A DNA stretch of 64,000 bases from Microbispora siamensis. Lineage in GTDB: Bacteria > Actinomycetota > Actinomycetes > Streptosporangiales > Streptosporangiaceae. Positions 1-8,577 of the stretch are shown here, in pieces. Every line of letters begins with the position of its first letter. Position 1 is the stretch's first letter. Made by a program: the position numbers and the translations under genes. The notes under the pieces are model-generated. The model ran no database searches. It saw nothing but the letters and a program-made list of their open reading frames with translations, and was not told where the DNA came from. The stretch is taken from assembly GCF_016863095.1 (NCBI RefSeq), contig NZ_BOOF01000009.1, positions 214,250 to 278,249 on the forward strand. Direction: 5' to 3'.

Positions 1-571
1 CCCCGGGCGGCATGCCCCGGTTCTGCGCCTCGCCGGGGGTGCCCACCCGCGTGCCGGAGAGCCGGAGCTGCCCGGTCACGTGGGCGTTGTCCAGGCGCAC
101 CTCCGCGTGGACGACCGATCCGTCGAGGTCGAGGAGTCCGTCGACCGTGGCCCGGCTGGCCCGGAAGCGGAAGATGTCGCAGCGCCGCAGCCGTACGCCC
201 CTGGTCCTGGCGTCGTTGAGCGAGACCGTTCCGGCGATGTGGCAGTCGAGCAGGTGGACCTTCGCCTCGATCGTGGCGTCGGACAGGTTGAGGTCGCCGA
301 CGATCCGGGCTCCGGCGAGCCGGACGCCCGGCACCCGGGCCGATCCGCCGGTGCCCCGGTCGAGCACCAGCGCGGAGATCACCTCCGCCCGGACCACCCG
401 CGAGCGGCCCCACACGCCGATCGAGTCCCCGCTTGAGCCCCACCCGCCGCCGGAGGAGGAGCCCGTCTCCCGGCCATGTCGCAGGTCGACCCAGGCGCCG
501 GTGGGGTAGGCGTCCCAGAGCCGTCGCTCGGCGGGGGTGAGCCTGCGGAAAGGGGGCCGCGATCTTCGCAT
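1..571 (-). CDS. Partial pentapeptide-repeat-like beta-helix protein (C-terminus outside window)
   Basis: The minus-strand frame opens at an ATG at 571 and is still open at the window edge, so only the first 190 residues are seen. After a basic start and a Gly/Ser-rich stretch near residue 40, from about residue 75 there are regularly spaced short units with Leu, Ala/Gly and Asp (for example VRLAGARIVGDL and VHLLDCHIAG). This five-residue periodicity is that of pentapeptide-repeat-like right-handed beta-helices. Similar streptomycete proteins are often labelled membrane-associated oxidoreductase, but no enzyme motif is visible here. It is divergent from the peptidase at 636, and no strong ribosome binding site precedes it. 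The family call is inferred from the repeat pattern. Confidence 0.6.
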   Translation of the reverse strand, partial: MRRSRPPFRRLTPAERRLWDAYPTGAWVDLRHGRETGSSSGGGWGSSGDSIGVWGRSRVVRAEVISALVLDRGTGGSARVPGVRLAGARIVGDLNLSDATIEAKVHLLDCHIAGTVSLNDARTRGVRLRRCDIFRFRASRATVDGLLDLDGSVVHAEVRLDNAHVTGQLRLSGTRVGTPGEAQNRGMPPG

Positions 572-635
572 GGGCCGACGATATCGCCGATCTTCCCAGG
601 GCCCGCGCACCGCCGGAGAGCGTGACACCGACAAG

Positions 636-1685
636 ATGAACGCCATGGACAACCATCTGAACGGGCGCGTACGGGCGCGCTCGCTGGGCGTCGTCGTCGG
701 CGCGTTGCCGACCGGGCCGCTGAACGCGATCACCGATGTCGACGGGGTCCTGGTGGGTCACACCACGATCGACGACGGCGCCGATCTCCACACCGGGGTC
801 ACCGCCGTCGTTCCCCGTCAGCTGATCGCCGGGCGGCGGGGGCTGCCCGCGGCCGTCCACGCCGGCAACGGGTACGGCAAGCTGGTCGGCTCGACCCAGG
901 TCGACGAACTCGGCGTGCTGGAGTCGCCCGTCGTCCTGACCGCCACGTTGTCGGTGTTCCGGGCGGCCGACGCGCTGCTCACCTACCTGATGGACCGCCG
1001 CCCGGACGGGATCTCCTTCAATCCCCTGGTGGGCGAGACCAACGACGGCTTCCTCTCCGACATCCGGCGCCGCCCCGTCACCGAACGGCACGTCCTCGAC
1101 GCGCTGGAGGGAGCGTCCGGGGGGCTGCCCGCCGAGGGATGCGTGGGGGCGGGGACCGGGACGACGGCCCTGGGATACAAGGCCGGCATCGGCACCTCCT
1201 CCCGGCGGCAGGCGGTGGACGGTGCTCCGGTCACGGTCGGAGCGCTCGTCCAGGCCAACTTCGGCGGCGTGCTGACCGTCCGCGGTGTCCCGATGCCTGT
1301 CGGCGAACTCATCCCGGGAGCCGGTCGTCACGAGCAGCCCGCCGGCTCCTGCATGATCGTGGTGGCCACCGACGCGCCGGTCGACGCACGTCAACTCGGC
1401 CGCCTCGCCCGCCGCGCGATCTTCGCGATGGGCCGTGTGGGTGCGTCGTACTCCCACGGCAGCGGCGACTACGCGATCGCCTTCACCACGGCGCCGCCGG
1501 GGGTCCCGCTCCTGCCCGACGAGGCGCTGAACCCCGTCTTCGCCGCGGTCATGGACTCGGTCGAGGAGGCGCTGCTCAACTCCCTGTTCACCGCGACGAC
1601 CACCACCGGCTTCCGCGGTCGCACGAGCCACGCCGTCCCCTACGACCGGCTCCCGGCACCGGACGGCCGGACCGCGCTTCCGTGA
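636..1685 (+). CDS. P1 family peptidase (DmpA/S58-type aminopeptidase)
   Basis: A 349-residue protein of the DmpA family, N-terminal nucleophile hydrolases that cleave themselves and act as L-aminopeptidase/D-esterase or beta-peptidyl aminopeptidase. Family signatures are the start LNAITDVDGVLVGH, the segment AAVHAGNGYGKLVGS and FNPLVGETNDG. The self-cleavage site is Gly237-Ser238 in AGSCMIVVATD, which puts Ser238 as the new N-terminal nucleophile, followed by SHGSGDYAIAF. The open frame extends to 537, but homology to the family begins only after residue 15, so ATG 636 (or ATG 645) is preferred. A GGAGAG lies about 15 bases upstream of 636. The protein is cytoplasmic, with no signal peptide. 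Substrate is unknown. Confidence 0.88.
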   Translation: MNAMDNHLNGRVRARSLGVVVGALPTGPLNAITDVDGVLVGHTTIDDGADLHTGVTAVVPRQLIAGRRGLPAAVHAGNGYGKLVGSTQVDELGVLESPVVLTATLSVFRAADALLTYLMDRRPDGISFNPLVGETNDGFLSDIRRRPVTERHVLDALEGASGGLPAEGCVGAGTGTTALGYKAGIGTSSRRQAVDGAPVTVGALVQANFGGVLTVRGVPMPVGELIPGAGRHEQPAGSCMIVVATDAPVDARQLGRLARRAIFAMGRVGASYSHGSGDYAIAFTTAPPGVPLLPDEALNPVFAAVMDSVEEALLNSLFTATTTTGFRGRTSHAVPYDRLPAPDGRTALP

Positions 1686-1709
1686 GCGCCGGGTGCCAGG
1701 TGCCAGGCG

Positions 1710-2951
1710 TCAGGAGCCGCAGTCGCAGCAGCAGCCGTCCCCGCAGGAGCAGCCGTCGCCGGAGCAGCAGTCGGAGCACGACGAGCAGCAGTCGCAACAG
1801 TCGCAGCAGCCCGAGCAGTCACAGTCGTCGCAGAAGCAGCGCTCGGTCCACGGCGAGTTCCGGTGCTCGCTCCACGGCGGGCGGTAGAGCCCGCAGGTCA
1901 GGAAGACCGCCACCCCGGCCGCCGCGGCCAGCCCGAGCCCCGGAGGCCCGGCCGGCGGCTCCCCGAGGGGTCCCGGCGGGCCCTCGGGTGGCGCCGGCGA
2001 GGTCCCCTCGGCTCGCCCACGGTCGCCTTGCACACGGTCGGCTTGCAGACGGTGCGTCGCACAGGCGGCGCCGTGGGCGCGCGGCCCGAACGCCCGGTCG
2101 ACGGCGCGGCGGGTCTCGCCGCACAGCAGCGTCTCGACCAGGTGCCGCTCCTCCAGGTCGAGATCGCGTACGGCCAGGCGCAGCCCGTGCAGCGCCTCCT
2201 CGCACACCCGCCGGGCCTCGGCGGGGGAGGTGCCGGTCGCGTCCAGCGGGTTGTACGCCCCGCGGGCCCGGTCCTCGGCGAGGTCCTCGACCGCGTCGAT
2301 CAGGTGCGCGATCCGGCCGAAGAAGCGGCCGGCCTCGCGCAGGCTCTCGGCGTTGCCCGGCCGGCCCGCGAGCACGGCGGTGTGCGCGAAGGCTGCGGCC
2401 ACGGCGGTCTCGGTGGGCTCGGTGATCTCGAGCAGCCCACGCCCCGGGGATGTCTCCAGCAGCGCCTGGCGGGCGGAGACCTCGGTCAGGACGGCCGTGT
2501 CGAAGCCGATCGACTCCGCGCCGCGCCGGGCGGCCGAGGCCCAGGCGGCGGCCGTGGCGCGCATCGGGACGCCGGCCACGCGCCGGGCCGCGATCCCGTC
2601 GCCGTCGGACGCGTGGTCGCGGATCTTGCCCGAGGCGAGGGCCAGCGAGACCACGGCGGCCAGGCGGGCGCCCCGATCGTCCGACCGAACCACCTCCGCC
2701 GACCGGAAGCCGCGCAGCGCGCAGGGCCCGGCGGTCCGCCGGTTCGGCCCGGCGGCCCCCGCTCCTGAACGGGCTCCCGACTGGGCCTCGGTCAGGACGG
2801 ACAGGATGAGGCCGTCGTAGTTGGTCGCCATGCGGGCCAGGTGCCCGTGCCGGTCCCGCAACGTCAGGCAGAGCCCGCACAGGTGCGCGCGCCAGGCCTC
2901 GTGGACGGACGGGCAGGAGTGGCGGGCACACGGCCGGAGGATCCCGAACAC
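1710..2951 (-). CDS. DUF5685-like protein with 19-cysteine C-terminal tail
   Basis: A 413-residue protein. The start is GTG 2951, preceded by an excellent AAGGAGT at 2959-2965, and the protein opens VFGILRPC. The N-terminal Cys cluster (FGILRPC, then HLCGLCLTLRD) and the following helical region match actinobacterial DUF5685 proteins of unknown function. The last 42 residues contain 19 cysteines in CC, CDC and CSC patterns, right after a hydrophobic segment (about GLAAAAGVAVFLTCGLY) that may be a membrane anchor. The tail may bind metal, but nothing in the sequence gives a reaction. It converges with the peptidase; the gap is 24 bp. Confidence 0.7.
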   Translation of the reverse strand: MFGILRPCARHSCPSVHEAWRAHLCGLCLTLRDRHGHLARMATNYDGLILSVLTEAQSGARSGAGAAGPNRRTAGPCALRGFRSAEVVRSDDRGARLAAVVSLALASGKIRDHASDGDGIAARRVAGVPMRATAAAWASAARRGAESIGFDTAVLTEVSARQALLETSPGRGLLEITEPTETAVAAAFAHTAVLAGRPGNAESLREAGRFFGRIAHLIDAVEDLAEDRARGAYNPLDATGTSPAEARRVCEEALHGLRLAVRDLDLEERHLVETLLCGETRRAVDRAFGPRAHGAACATHRLQADRVQGDRGRAEGTSPAPPEGPPGPLGEPPAGPPGLGLAAAAGVAVFLTCGLYRPPWSEHRNSPWTERCFCDDCDCSGCCDCCDCCSSCSDCCSGDGCSCGDGCCCDCGS

Positions 2952-3074
2952 CCAGAGACTCCTTGGGGGGTCATGCGTACGGGATCGTCCCGTTGCGCGG
3001 CGATTATGCCATCGCGGCCGGGACCCCTGCCGGAGCAACCGGGGGGAAGCCTGGACAATCGAGGGGTGACTCCT

Positions 3075-3094
3075 CCGCTCCCTGAAGGGAGCGG
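3075..3094 (-). ncRNA. RE hairpin of the IS element, probable 3' part of the TnpB omega-RNA
   Basis: A perfect 8-bp stem CCGCTCCC/GGGAGCGG with a TGAA loop lies just beyond the tnpB stop codon (minus strand) and is followed by GGAGTCAC at the element boundary. In IS200/IS605 elements this is the right-end hairpin, and the omega-RNA overlapping the tnpB 3' end runs through it, with the guide taken from flanking DNA. If so, the guide would be the minus-strand bases from 3065 downward. The RNA itself is inferred; only the hairpin and position are seen. Confidence 0.45.
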
Positions 3095-3101
3095 CTTCTC
3101 G

Positions 3102-4292
3102 CTAGGCCGCTTCCGCAGCGTCGCGAAGGGCAAGCCCTGCCCTGAGGATGTTGATCGCCGCGTTCACGTCGGCGTGCGCGGTGTGCCCGCACGCCGTACA
3201 GGCGAACTCGGCTTGGGTGACGCGGTTCTCCCTTGCCACATGCCCGCACCGCGAGCAGGTGCGGGAGGTGTTGCGGGGATCAACTGCGATCAGCTCTCGA
3301 CCGGCACTTTCAGCCTTGTATGCGAGCACATGCAGGAACACCCCCCAACCCGCGTCCAGGATGCTCCGGTTCAGCCCCGACTTGGCCGCGACGTTCCGCC
3401 CGGGTCGTTCGATCGTGCCGGACGCGGACCGGGTCATGTTCGCGATCCGCAGGTCCTCGTGCACGATCACGTCATAGCCGCGGACCAGGGTCAGCGCGGC
3501 CTTGTGCGCGCCGTCCAGGCGTTGGCGACGGACCTTCGCGTGCAGCGCCGCCACCCGCGCCACCGCCTTACCGCGCCGCTTGGACCCCCGCTTCTTGCGG
3601 GCCAGAGCCTGCTGGGCCGCCGCCAGACGGCCGGCGGAGGAGGCCAGGTGGCGCGGGTTGGCCAGGGGGTCACCGTCGCTGGTGGTGACCAGCGATGCCA
3701 CGCCCATGTCCAGGCCCACGGCCGCGCCCGTCGCGGGCAAGGTCTCGGCGGGGACGTCGTCGCACGACAGGATCACATACCAACGGGTGCCTTCCCGCTT
3801 GATACTGATCGTCTTCACCCGGCCCCGCACCGGGCGGTGCTGATGCACCCGAACGTGCCCGATGCCCTGAAGGCGGACGAACGTCGCCGTGGGGTGCTCG
3901 GGTTGGGAGTCCCACCGGCAGCCGTCCCCGTCCTTGGGCCACTCCACCGTGTCGAACCAGCCGCGCCCCTTGAATCTGGGGAACCCGGGTGTGCGCCCCT
4001 CACGGACGCGGGCGAAGAACGCACGGAACGCCTTGTCCAACCGGCGGAGCGTGGCCTGCTGGGAGGAGAACGACCACCGGCCCTGACCGGCGGGGTCATC
4101 GGCGCGGATGTCCTTCAAGTCTGCGGACTGGTCACCGTAGCGAACGGTTACACCCGCCTTGCGGTAGCCCGTGCGCCGGTGCTCAAGGGCGGCGTTGTAG
4201 AGCTGCCGGTGATCCTCAAGGCAGGCGGCGAGCGAGGCGGCCTGCTTGATGGTGGGGCGCAGCAGGAACTTGACCGACCGGCGCACGCCCAC
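3102..4292 (-). CDS. tnpB: TnpB RNA-guided endonuclease (IS200/IS605 OrfB)
   Basis: A 396-residue TnpB with all expected parts: N-terminal helical/beta domain, RuvC-like nuclease and zinc finger. The catalytic acidic residues are present: Asp195 in GLDMGV, Glu279 in VHEDL and Asp375 in HADVNAAI. The zinc ligands are Cys346, Cys349, Cys365 and Cys368. TnpB proteins are RNA-guided DNA nucleases, related to Cas12, that help the element persist after transposition. Length and motifs are normal, so the enzyme may be active even though tnpA beside it is destroyed. The start is GTG 4292 with a weak upstream site; an ATG at 4302 is out of frame. Confidence 0.9.
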   Translation of the reverse strand: MGVRRSVKFLLRPTIKQAASLAACLEDHRQLYNAALEHRRTGYRKAGVTVRYGDQSADLKDIRADDPAGQGRWSFSSQQATLRRLDKAFRAFFARVREGRTPGFPRFKGRGWFDTVEWPKDGDGCRWDSQPEHPTATFVRLQGIGHVRVHQHRPVRGRVKTISIKREGTRWYVILSCDDVPAETLPATGAAVGLDMGVASLVTTSDGDPLANPRHLASSAGRLAAAQQALARKKRGSKRRGKAVARVAALHAKVRRQRLDGAHKAALTLVRGYDVIVHEDLRIANMTRSASGTIERPGRNVAAKSGLNRSILDAGWGVFLHVLAYKAESAGRELIAVDPRNTSRTCSRCGHVARENRVTQAEFACTACGHTAHADVNAAINILRAGLALRDAAEAA

Positions 4293-4397
4293 CCCCGTTC
4301 ATTCCTACGTTCAGTAATCAGATCACCACGCTACTGGAAGGCGCCGACAAAACCGGGAGGGAGGAAGCGCGGAATCAGCGGTCAGCCGAAGCAGGCC

Positions 4398-4520
4398 GCG
4401 GATGAGCTCCTCAAGGCGGGCCTTCATCCGGCCACTCAGAACGGGACGGCGGTACTTCGGACATCACACCACGTGGTACCCGAGGTCATACGCCGCACCG
4501 GGGAGGTGCGCACCTGAGGA
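4398..4520 (-). pseudogene. tnpA (Y1 transposase) remnant with internal stop
   Basis: On the minus strand one frame reads AAYDLGYHVV, then a stop, then CPKYRRPVLSGRMKARLEEL. This is the conserved start of IS200/IS605-type TnpA, where the family has Trp at the stop position (HVVWCPKYRR). The codon is TGA at 4464-4466, so a single TGG-to-TGA change explains it. After about 40 family-like residues the homology ends, and the HUH motif and catalytic Tyr are missing, so a deletion removed the rest up to tnpB. Clearly non-functional. Confidence 0.72.
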
Positions 4521-4653
4521 GTCACACGATCATTACAGCACCGTCCGTCTAATCGCACTGGTGAAAGGCATCCGCGATGAGCCCAGACAGAAAACCAGCC
4601 AGGGGCGGCCTTCCCCCGTCGCCTGAAGGCCACGGTCCCCTGCAGAGGTTCTG

Positions 4654-5418
4654 ATGGAAGTTACCGACGGGTTCGAGCTGGCCCTCGACGAGCACGTCGC
4701 CACCCTCACCCTCAACCGCCCCGCCACGCGCAACGCCGTGACCGCCGCCATGTGGCGGGCGCTGCCGGGCATCCTCGCGGACCTCGCCGCCGATCCGAAG
4801 GTACGTGTCCTCGTCTTTACCGGAGCCGGGGGAACTTTCTGCTCCGGTGCTGATATTTCGGAAATTCATGAGCTTGGCGATAACGACGATGACACCGGTC
4901 TTACCGTTGTCGCGGAGCACGCACTCGTGACCTTTCCCAAACCCGTGATCGCGATGATCGAGGGATACTGCGTCGGCGGCGGATGCCAGCTCGCGCTCGC
5001 CTGCGATCTGCGCGTCGCGGCGGCCGGGGCCCGCTTCGGCGTCACCCCGGCCAAGCTCGGGATCGTCTACCCGCTCAGCTCCACACGGCGGCTGGCGGAG
5101 ATCGCCGGGCCCGCCACCGCGAAGCTCCTGCTCTTCTCCGCCGAGCTCATCAGCGCAGATCACGCATTGCGTACCGGTCTCGTCGACGAGGTCTGCCCGC
5201 CGGAGGAGTTGCGCGAGCGCGTGTACGGCCTGGCGGCCACGATGGCCGGCAGGTCCCGGCTGACGCTGGCGGCGGCCAAGCAGATCATCGACGGCCGGGC
5301 CGGGGAGGCCGAGGTGCGCGCCTGGCAGCGGGAGGCCAGGGAGAGCGGCGAAATGGCCGAAGGTGTCCGGGCATATCGGGAGGGGCGTTCCCCTGGATTC
5401 TCTTGGGATGCAAAATAG
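4654..5418 (+). CDS. Enoyl-CoA hydratase/isomerase family protein (crotonase)
   Basis: A 254-residue crotonase-fold protein that would act on a CoA thioester. The oxyanion-hole segments are present: FCSGADI at residues 62-68 and GYCVGGGCQLALACDLR at 104-120. In classical hydratases the loop after this carries a catalytic Glu (FGxPE). Here it reads FGVTPAKLGI with Ala133, so one of the two catalytic glutamates appears missing and the reaction may be isomerisation, hydrolysis or another crotonase chemistry rather than hydration. The start ATG follows AGAGG. It stands alone between the IS element and a membrane protein gene. Confidence 0.85.
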   Translation: MEVTDGFELALDEHVATLTLNRPATRNAVTAAMWRALPGILADLAADPKVRVLVFTGAGGTFCSGADISEIHELGDNDDDTGLTVVAEHALVTFPKPVIAMIEGYCVGGGCQLALACDLRVAAAGARFGVTPAKLGIVYPLSSTRRLAEIAGPATAKLLLFSAELISADHALRTGLVDEVCPPEELRERVYGLAATMAGRSRLTLAAAKQIIDGRAGEAEVRAWQREARESGEMAEGVRAYREGRSPGFSWDAK

Positions 5419-5462
5419 GCATAAACGGGACTCGCAGTGGTAATGACCCTGTGAGGTGTGAG

Positions 5463-6053
5463 ATGTCGCAGAATCCATTCGCCAGGTTCGCTCGCTGGCT
5501 GGGACTTGATAGGAATCCGCTTCGGCGCCGGTGCGACCGGGTCGAAGCGGTGGTACGGCTTGCCGCGGTGCTGGGGGTCATGGCCGCGATCGTGTTCGGT
5601 GTGATGCTCGGCATCCGCGAGTACGGCAACGGCCTGAGGACCGAGGCTCAGCAGGCGCGCACCCGGCATCAGGTCGTCGCCACACTGGCGGGCGACGTGA
5701 CGACGCCCCGGCTGTCGGTGGCCGGAGCGGCGGTCGGGCATGCCCAGGCCACCTGGATGGCCCCCGACGGCACGGCGAGGACCGGTGTCATCGAGGTCTC
5801 GCCCAGCAGACATGCGGGCGAGACGGTGCGCATCTGGACCGACGACAAAGGCGTGATCACGCCCCGGCCGCAGGACCGGGAGACCACGGTGGTCGCCGCG
5901 CTGACCGTCGGCACGGGCGTCCCGCTGGCCGCCGCCGCGATGCTCGCGCTGCTGGTGACAGGCACCCGCCTGGTCAACCAGCGCAGGGCCCGCCGGGTGT
6001 GGGAGGCCCAGTGGACCGTGGTCGAGCCCATGTGGCGGATCAACGGCCGCTGA
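5463..6053 (+). CDS. Rv1733c-like two-pass membrane protein
   Basis: A 196-residue protein with a basic N-terminus (NPLRRRCDR), a first membrane segment near residues 30-50 (LAAVLGVMAAIVFGVMLGI), an extracytoplasmic domain of about 90 residues, and a second membrane segment near 145-168. This two-segment layout, with a domain containing ATWMAPDG and a GVI motif, matches the Rv1733c family of actinobacterial membrane proteins of unknown function. ATG 5463 follows GAGGTG. The upstream extension of this frame overlaps the crotonase and is rejected. Function is unknown. Confidence 0.65.
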   Translation: MSQNPFARFARWLGLDRNPLRRRCDRVEAVVRLAAVLGVMAAIVFGVMLGIREYGNGLRTEAQQARTRHQVVATLAGDVTTPRLSVAGAAVGHAQATWMAPDGTARTGVIEVSPSRHAGETVRIWTDDKGVITPRPQDRETTVVAALTVGTGVPLAAAAMLALLVTGTRLVNQRRARRVWEAQWTVVEPMWRINGR

Positions 6054-6081
6054 CCCGCTCGCCGCGCACGGACGGGCGGGC

Positions 6082-7308
6082 TCAGCGGTCGACGATCTCG
6101 TTCTTCCCGATCACGACCACACCGCTGCGGGTCACCGCGAAACGCTGGCGGTCGTACTCCGGGTCGAAGCCGATCCGGGCGCCGTCGGGGATGACCACGT
6201 TCTTGTCGATGATGGCCCTGCGGACGATCGCGCCCCTGCCGATCTTGACCGAGCCCATCAGCACCGAGTCCTCGACGTGCGAGTGGGAGTGCAGCACCAC
6301 GCCGGGGGACAGGATCGAGCGCAGCGCGGTGCCACCCGACACGATGACCCCGGGCGACACGAGCGACTCCAGCGCGTGCCCCACCCGGTCGCCCTCGTTG
6401 TGCACGAACTTGGCCGGCGGCAGCGGATCGTTGCCGGTGTAGATCGGCCAGCGGTCGTTGTAGAGATTGAAGACCGGCTGCACGGAGATGAGGTCCATGT
6501 TGGCCTCGTAGTAGGCGTCGAGCGTCCCCACGTCGCGCCAGTAGCCGCGGTCGCGCTCGGTGGAGCCGGGCACCACGTTGTTCGCGAAGTCGTACACCTC
6601 GGCGCCGCCGCTCTTGACGAACATCGGGATGATGTTGCCGCCGAGGTCGTGCTTGCTGCTGGGGTCGAGGGCGTCCTCGCGCAGGGCCTCGATGAGGGCC
6701 TGGGTCTTGAAGACGTAGTTGCCCATCGAGGCGAAGATCTGGTCGGGCGCGTCGGGCAGGCCCACCGCGTCCTTCGGCTTCTCGCGGAACGCCACGATCC
6801 GGCGGCCCGAGGGGTCCGCCTCGATGACCCCGAACTGGTCGGCCAGTTCGAGGGGCTGGCGGATCGCGGCGACGGTCACGTCCGCGCCCGAGTCGATGTG
6901 CTGGTCGACCATCTGGCGGGGATCCATCCGGTAGATGTGGTCCGCGCCGAAGACGATCACGTGATCGGGCATCTCGTCGTAGATCAGGTTGAGGTTCTGG
7001 AACAGCGCGTCGGCCGATCCGGCGAACCAGCGCGGCCCGAGCCGCTGCTGCGCGGGCACCGGGGTCACGTAGTTGCCGAGCATCGACGACAGCCGCCACG
7101 TCCGGGAGATGTGCCGGTCCAGGCTGTGGTTCTTGTACTGCGTCAGCACCACGATCTGCCAGTAGTGCGCGTTCGCCAGGTTGGACAGTACGAAGTCGAT
7201 GAGCCGGTAGATGCCGCCGAAGGGCACGGCGGGCTTCGCCCGGTCCGCGGTCAGCGGCATCAGCCGCTTGCCCTCTCCACCCGCGAGCACGATCGCCAGG
7301 ACCTTCAT
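6082..7308 (-). CDS. glgC: Glucose-1-phosphate adenylyltransferase
   Basis: A 408-residue GlgC that makes ADP-glucose from glucose-1-phosphate and ATP, the first committed step of glycogen (and, in actinobacteria, maltose-1-phosphate/glucan) synthesis. The nucleotide-binding start is [16 protein letters not shown], followed by the lysine region [10 protein letters not shown], the motif GSADALFQN and the substrate site FREKPKDA. The C-terminal part is a left-handed beta-helix with [19 protein letters not shown] 7308 follows AAGG. It is divergent from glgA across 84 bp, the standard actinobacterial arrangement, so the two probably share control. Confidence 0.96.
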   Translation of the reverse strand: MKVLAIVLAGGEGKRLMPLTADRAKPAVPFGGIYRLIDFVLSNLANAHYWQIVVLTQYKNHSLDRHISRTWRLSSMLGNYVTPVPAQQRLGPRWFAGSADALFQNLNLIYDEMPDHVIVFGADHIYRMDPRQMVDQHIDSGADVTVAAIRQPLELADQFGVIEADPSGRRIVAFREKPKDAVGLPDAPDQIFASMGNYVFKTQALIEALREDALDPSSKHDLGGNIIPMFVKSGGAEVYDFANNVVPGSTERDRGYWRDVGTLDAYYEANMDLISVQPVFNLYNDRWPIYTGNDPLPPAKFVHNEGDRVGHALESLVSPGVIVSGGTALRSILSPGVVLHSHSHVEDSVLMGSVKIGRGAIVRRAIIDKNVVIPDGARIGFDPEYDRQRFAVTRSGVVVIGKNEIVDR

Positions 7309-7392
7309 AGGCAGGACCTTAACCCGCGAAATGGCTAACAAACACCAGGGACACCGGCAAACAGCGCGGATCAGGACTCTAAGCTCACTCGT

Positions 7393-8577
7393 ATGCGTGT
7401 CGATCTGCTGAGCCGTGAGTATCCGCCCGAGGTGTACGGCGGGGCCGGAGTCCATGTCGAGTACCTCGCGCGGGAGCTTCGCGGGCTGGCCGACGTGCGG
7501 GTTCGCTGCTTCGGCGCCCCGCGCGAGGAGCCCGGCGTGCGGGCCTACCCGGTCCCCGGGGGGCTGTCCGGCGCGAACGCCGCCCTGCAGGTGCTCGGCG
7601 TCGACGTCGAGATGGCGGCCGGCTGCGAGGGCGCGGACGTCGTGCACAGCCACACCTGGTACGCCAACTTCGCCGGCCACGTCGCGAAGATGCTGTACGG
7701 CGTGCCCCACGTGATGACCACGCACAGCCTGGAGCCGCTGCGCCCGTGGAAGGCCGAGCAGCTCGGCGGCGGCTACACGCTCTCGTCGTGGGCGGAGCGG
7801 ACCGCGCTCCACGCGGCCGACGCGATCGTCGCGGTGTCGGAGGGCATGCGGCGCGACGTGCTCACGGCCTACCCGGAGGTCCCCGCCGAGCGCGTACAGG
7901 TGATCCACAACGGCATCGACACCGAGGAGTACGCACCCTCCCGGGGGACCGAGGCCCTGGTCAAGCACGGCATCGACCCGGCCGTGCCGTACGTCGTCTT
8001 CGTGGGGCGGATCACCCGGCAGAAGGGCCTGGTGCACCTGCTCCACGCGGCCCGGTCGTTCGACCCGGCGGCACAGCTCGTGCTGTGCGCGGGCGCGCCC
8101 GACACGCCGGAGATCGCCGAGGAGGTCACGGCGCTCGTGCGCGAGCTGTCGGCCTCCCGCAAGGGCGTGGTGTGGATCTCCGAGATGCTGCCCAGGCCCG
8201 AGGTGATCCAGATCCTCACGCACGCCACCGTGTTCGTGTGCCCCTCGGTCTACGAGCCGATGGGCATCGTGAACCTGGAGGCGATGGCGTGCGAGACCGC
8301 CGTCGTGGCGACCGCGACCGGAGGCATCCCCGAGGTCGTCGCCGACGGCGAGACGGGCCTGCTCGTCCCGATCGACCAGGGCCGGGACGGCGAGCCGCAC
8401 GACCCGGAGGCGTTCGCCGCGGCGCTGGCCGAGCGGGTGAACGCGGTGCTCGGCGACCCGCGCCTCGCCGCCGCGATGGGCGAGGCCGGGCGCGTGCGCG
8501 CGATCGACCACTTCTCCTGGCGGCGGATCGCCGAGCGCACCCACGAGCTCTACGCGTCGCTCACCGGCCAGGGATGA
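7393..8577 (+). CDS. glgA: GT4 glycogen synthase / alpha-maltose-1-phosphate synthase
   Basis: A 394-residue retaining glycosyltransferase of the GT4 type with start [20 protein letters not shown], the donor site [10 protein letters not shown] and the C-terminal [13 protein letters not shown] with the conserved Glu pair. In actinobacteria the gene beside glgC encodes an ADP-glucose-using enzyme described as glycogen synthase or, for the mycobacterial homologue, GlgM (maltose-1-phosphate synthase). The sequence alone does not separate the two, but the short GT4 form favours the latter. The end overlaps the convergent dehydrogenase by 17 bp. Confidence 0.92.
   Translation: MRVDLLSREYPPEVYGGAGVHVEYLARELRGLADVRVRCFGAPREEPGVRAYPVPGGLSGANAALQVLGVDVEMAAGCEGADVVHSHTWYANFAGHVAKMLYGVPHVMTTHSLEPLRPWKAEQLGGGYTLSSWAERTALHAADAIVAVSEGMRRDVLTAYPEVPAERVQVIHNGIDTEEYAPSRGTEALVKHGIDPAVPYVVFVGRITRQKGLVHLLHAARSFDPAAQLVLCAGAPDTPEIAEEVTALVRELSASRKGVVWISEMLPRPEVIQILTHATVFVCPSVYEPMGIVNLEAMACETAVVATATGGIPEVVADGETGLLVPIDQGRDGEPHDPEAFAAALAERVNAVLGDPRLAAAMGEAGRVRAIDHFSWRRIAERTHELYASLTGQG

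Larger units (their letters stand above)
3066..4525 (-). mobile_element. IS200/IS605-type element with broken tnpA and intact tnpB
   Basis: The element is bounded by a perfect 10-bp inverted pair: GTGACTCCTC at 3066-3075 and its complement GAGGAGTCAC at 4516-4525. Inside are a remnant of the Y1 transposase gene tnpA (4398-4520) and a full tnpB (3102-4292), both on the minus strand. The 3' (RE) end carries a perfect hairpin at 3075-3094. IS200/IS605 elements normally have subterminal hairpins instead of long terminal repeats, and the RE region doubles as the tnpB omega-RNA scaffold. Because tnpA is destroyed, the element cannot move on its own. The exact cleavage sites are inferred from the matching ends. 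Confidence 0.7.

Noticed and set aside
6082..8544. 820-residue frame extending glgC upstream
   Set aside because: The extension runs antisense to glgA; GlgC clearly starts at 7308.
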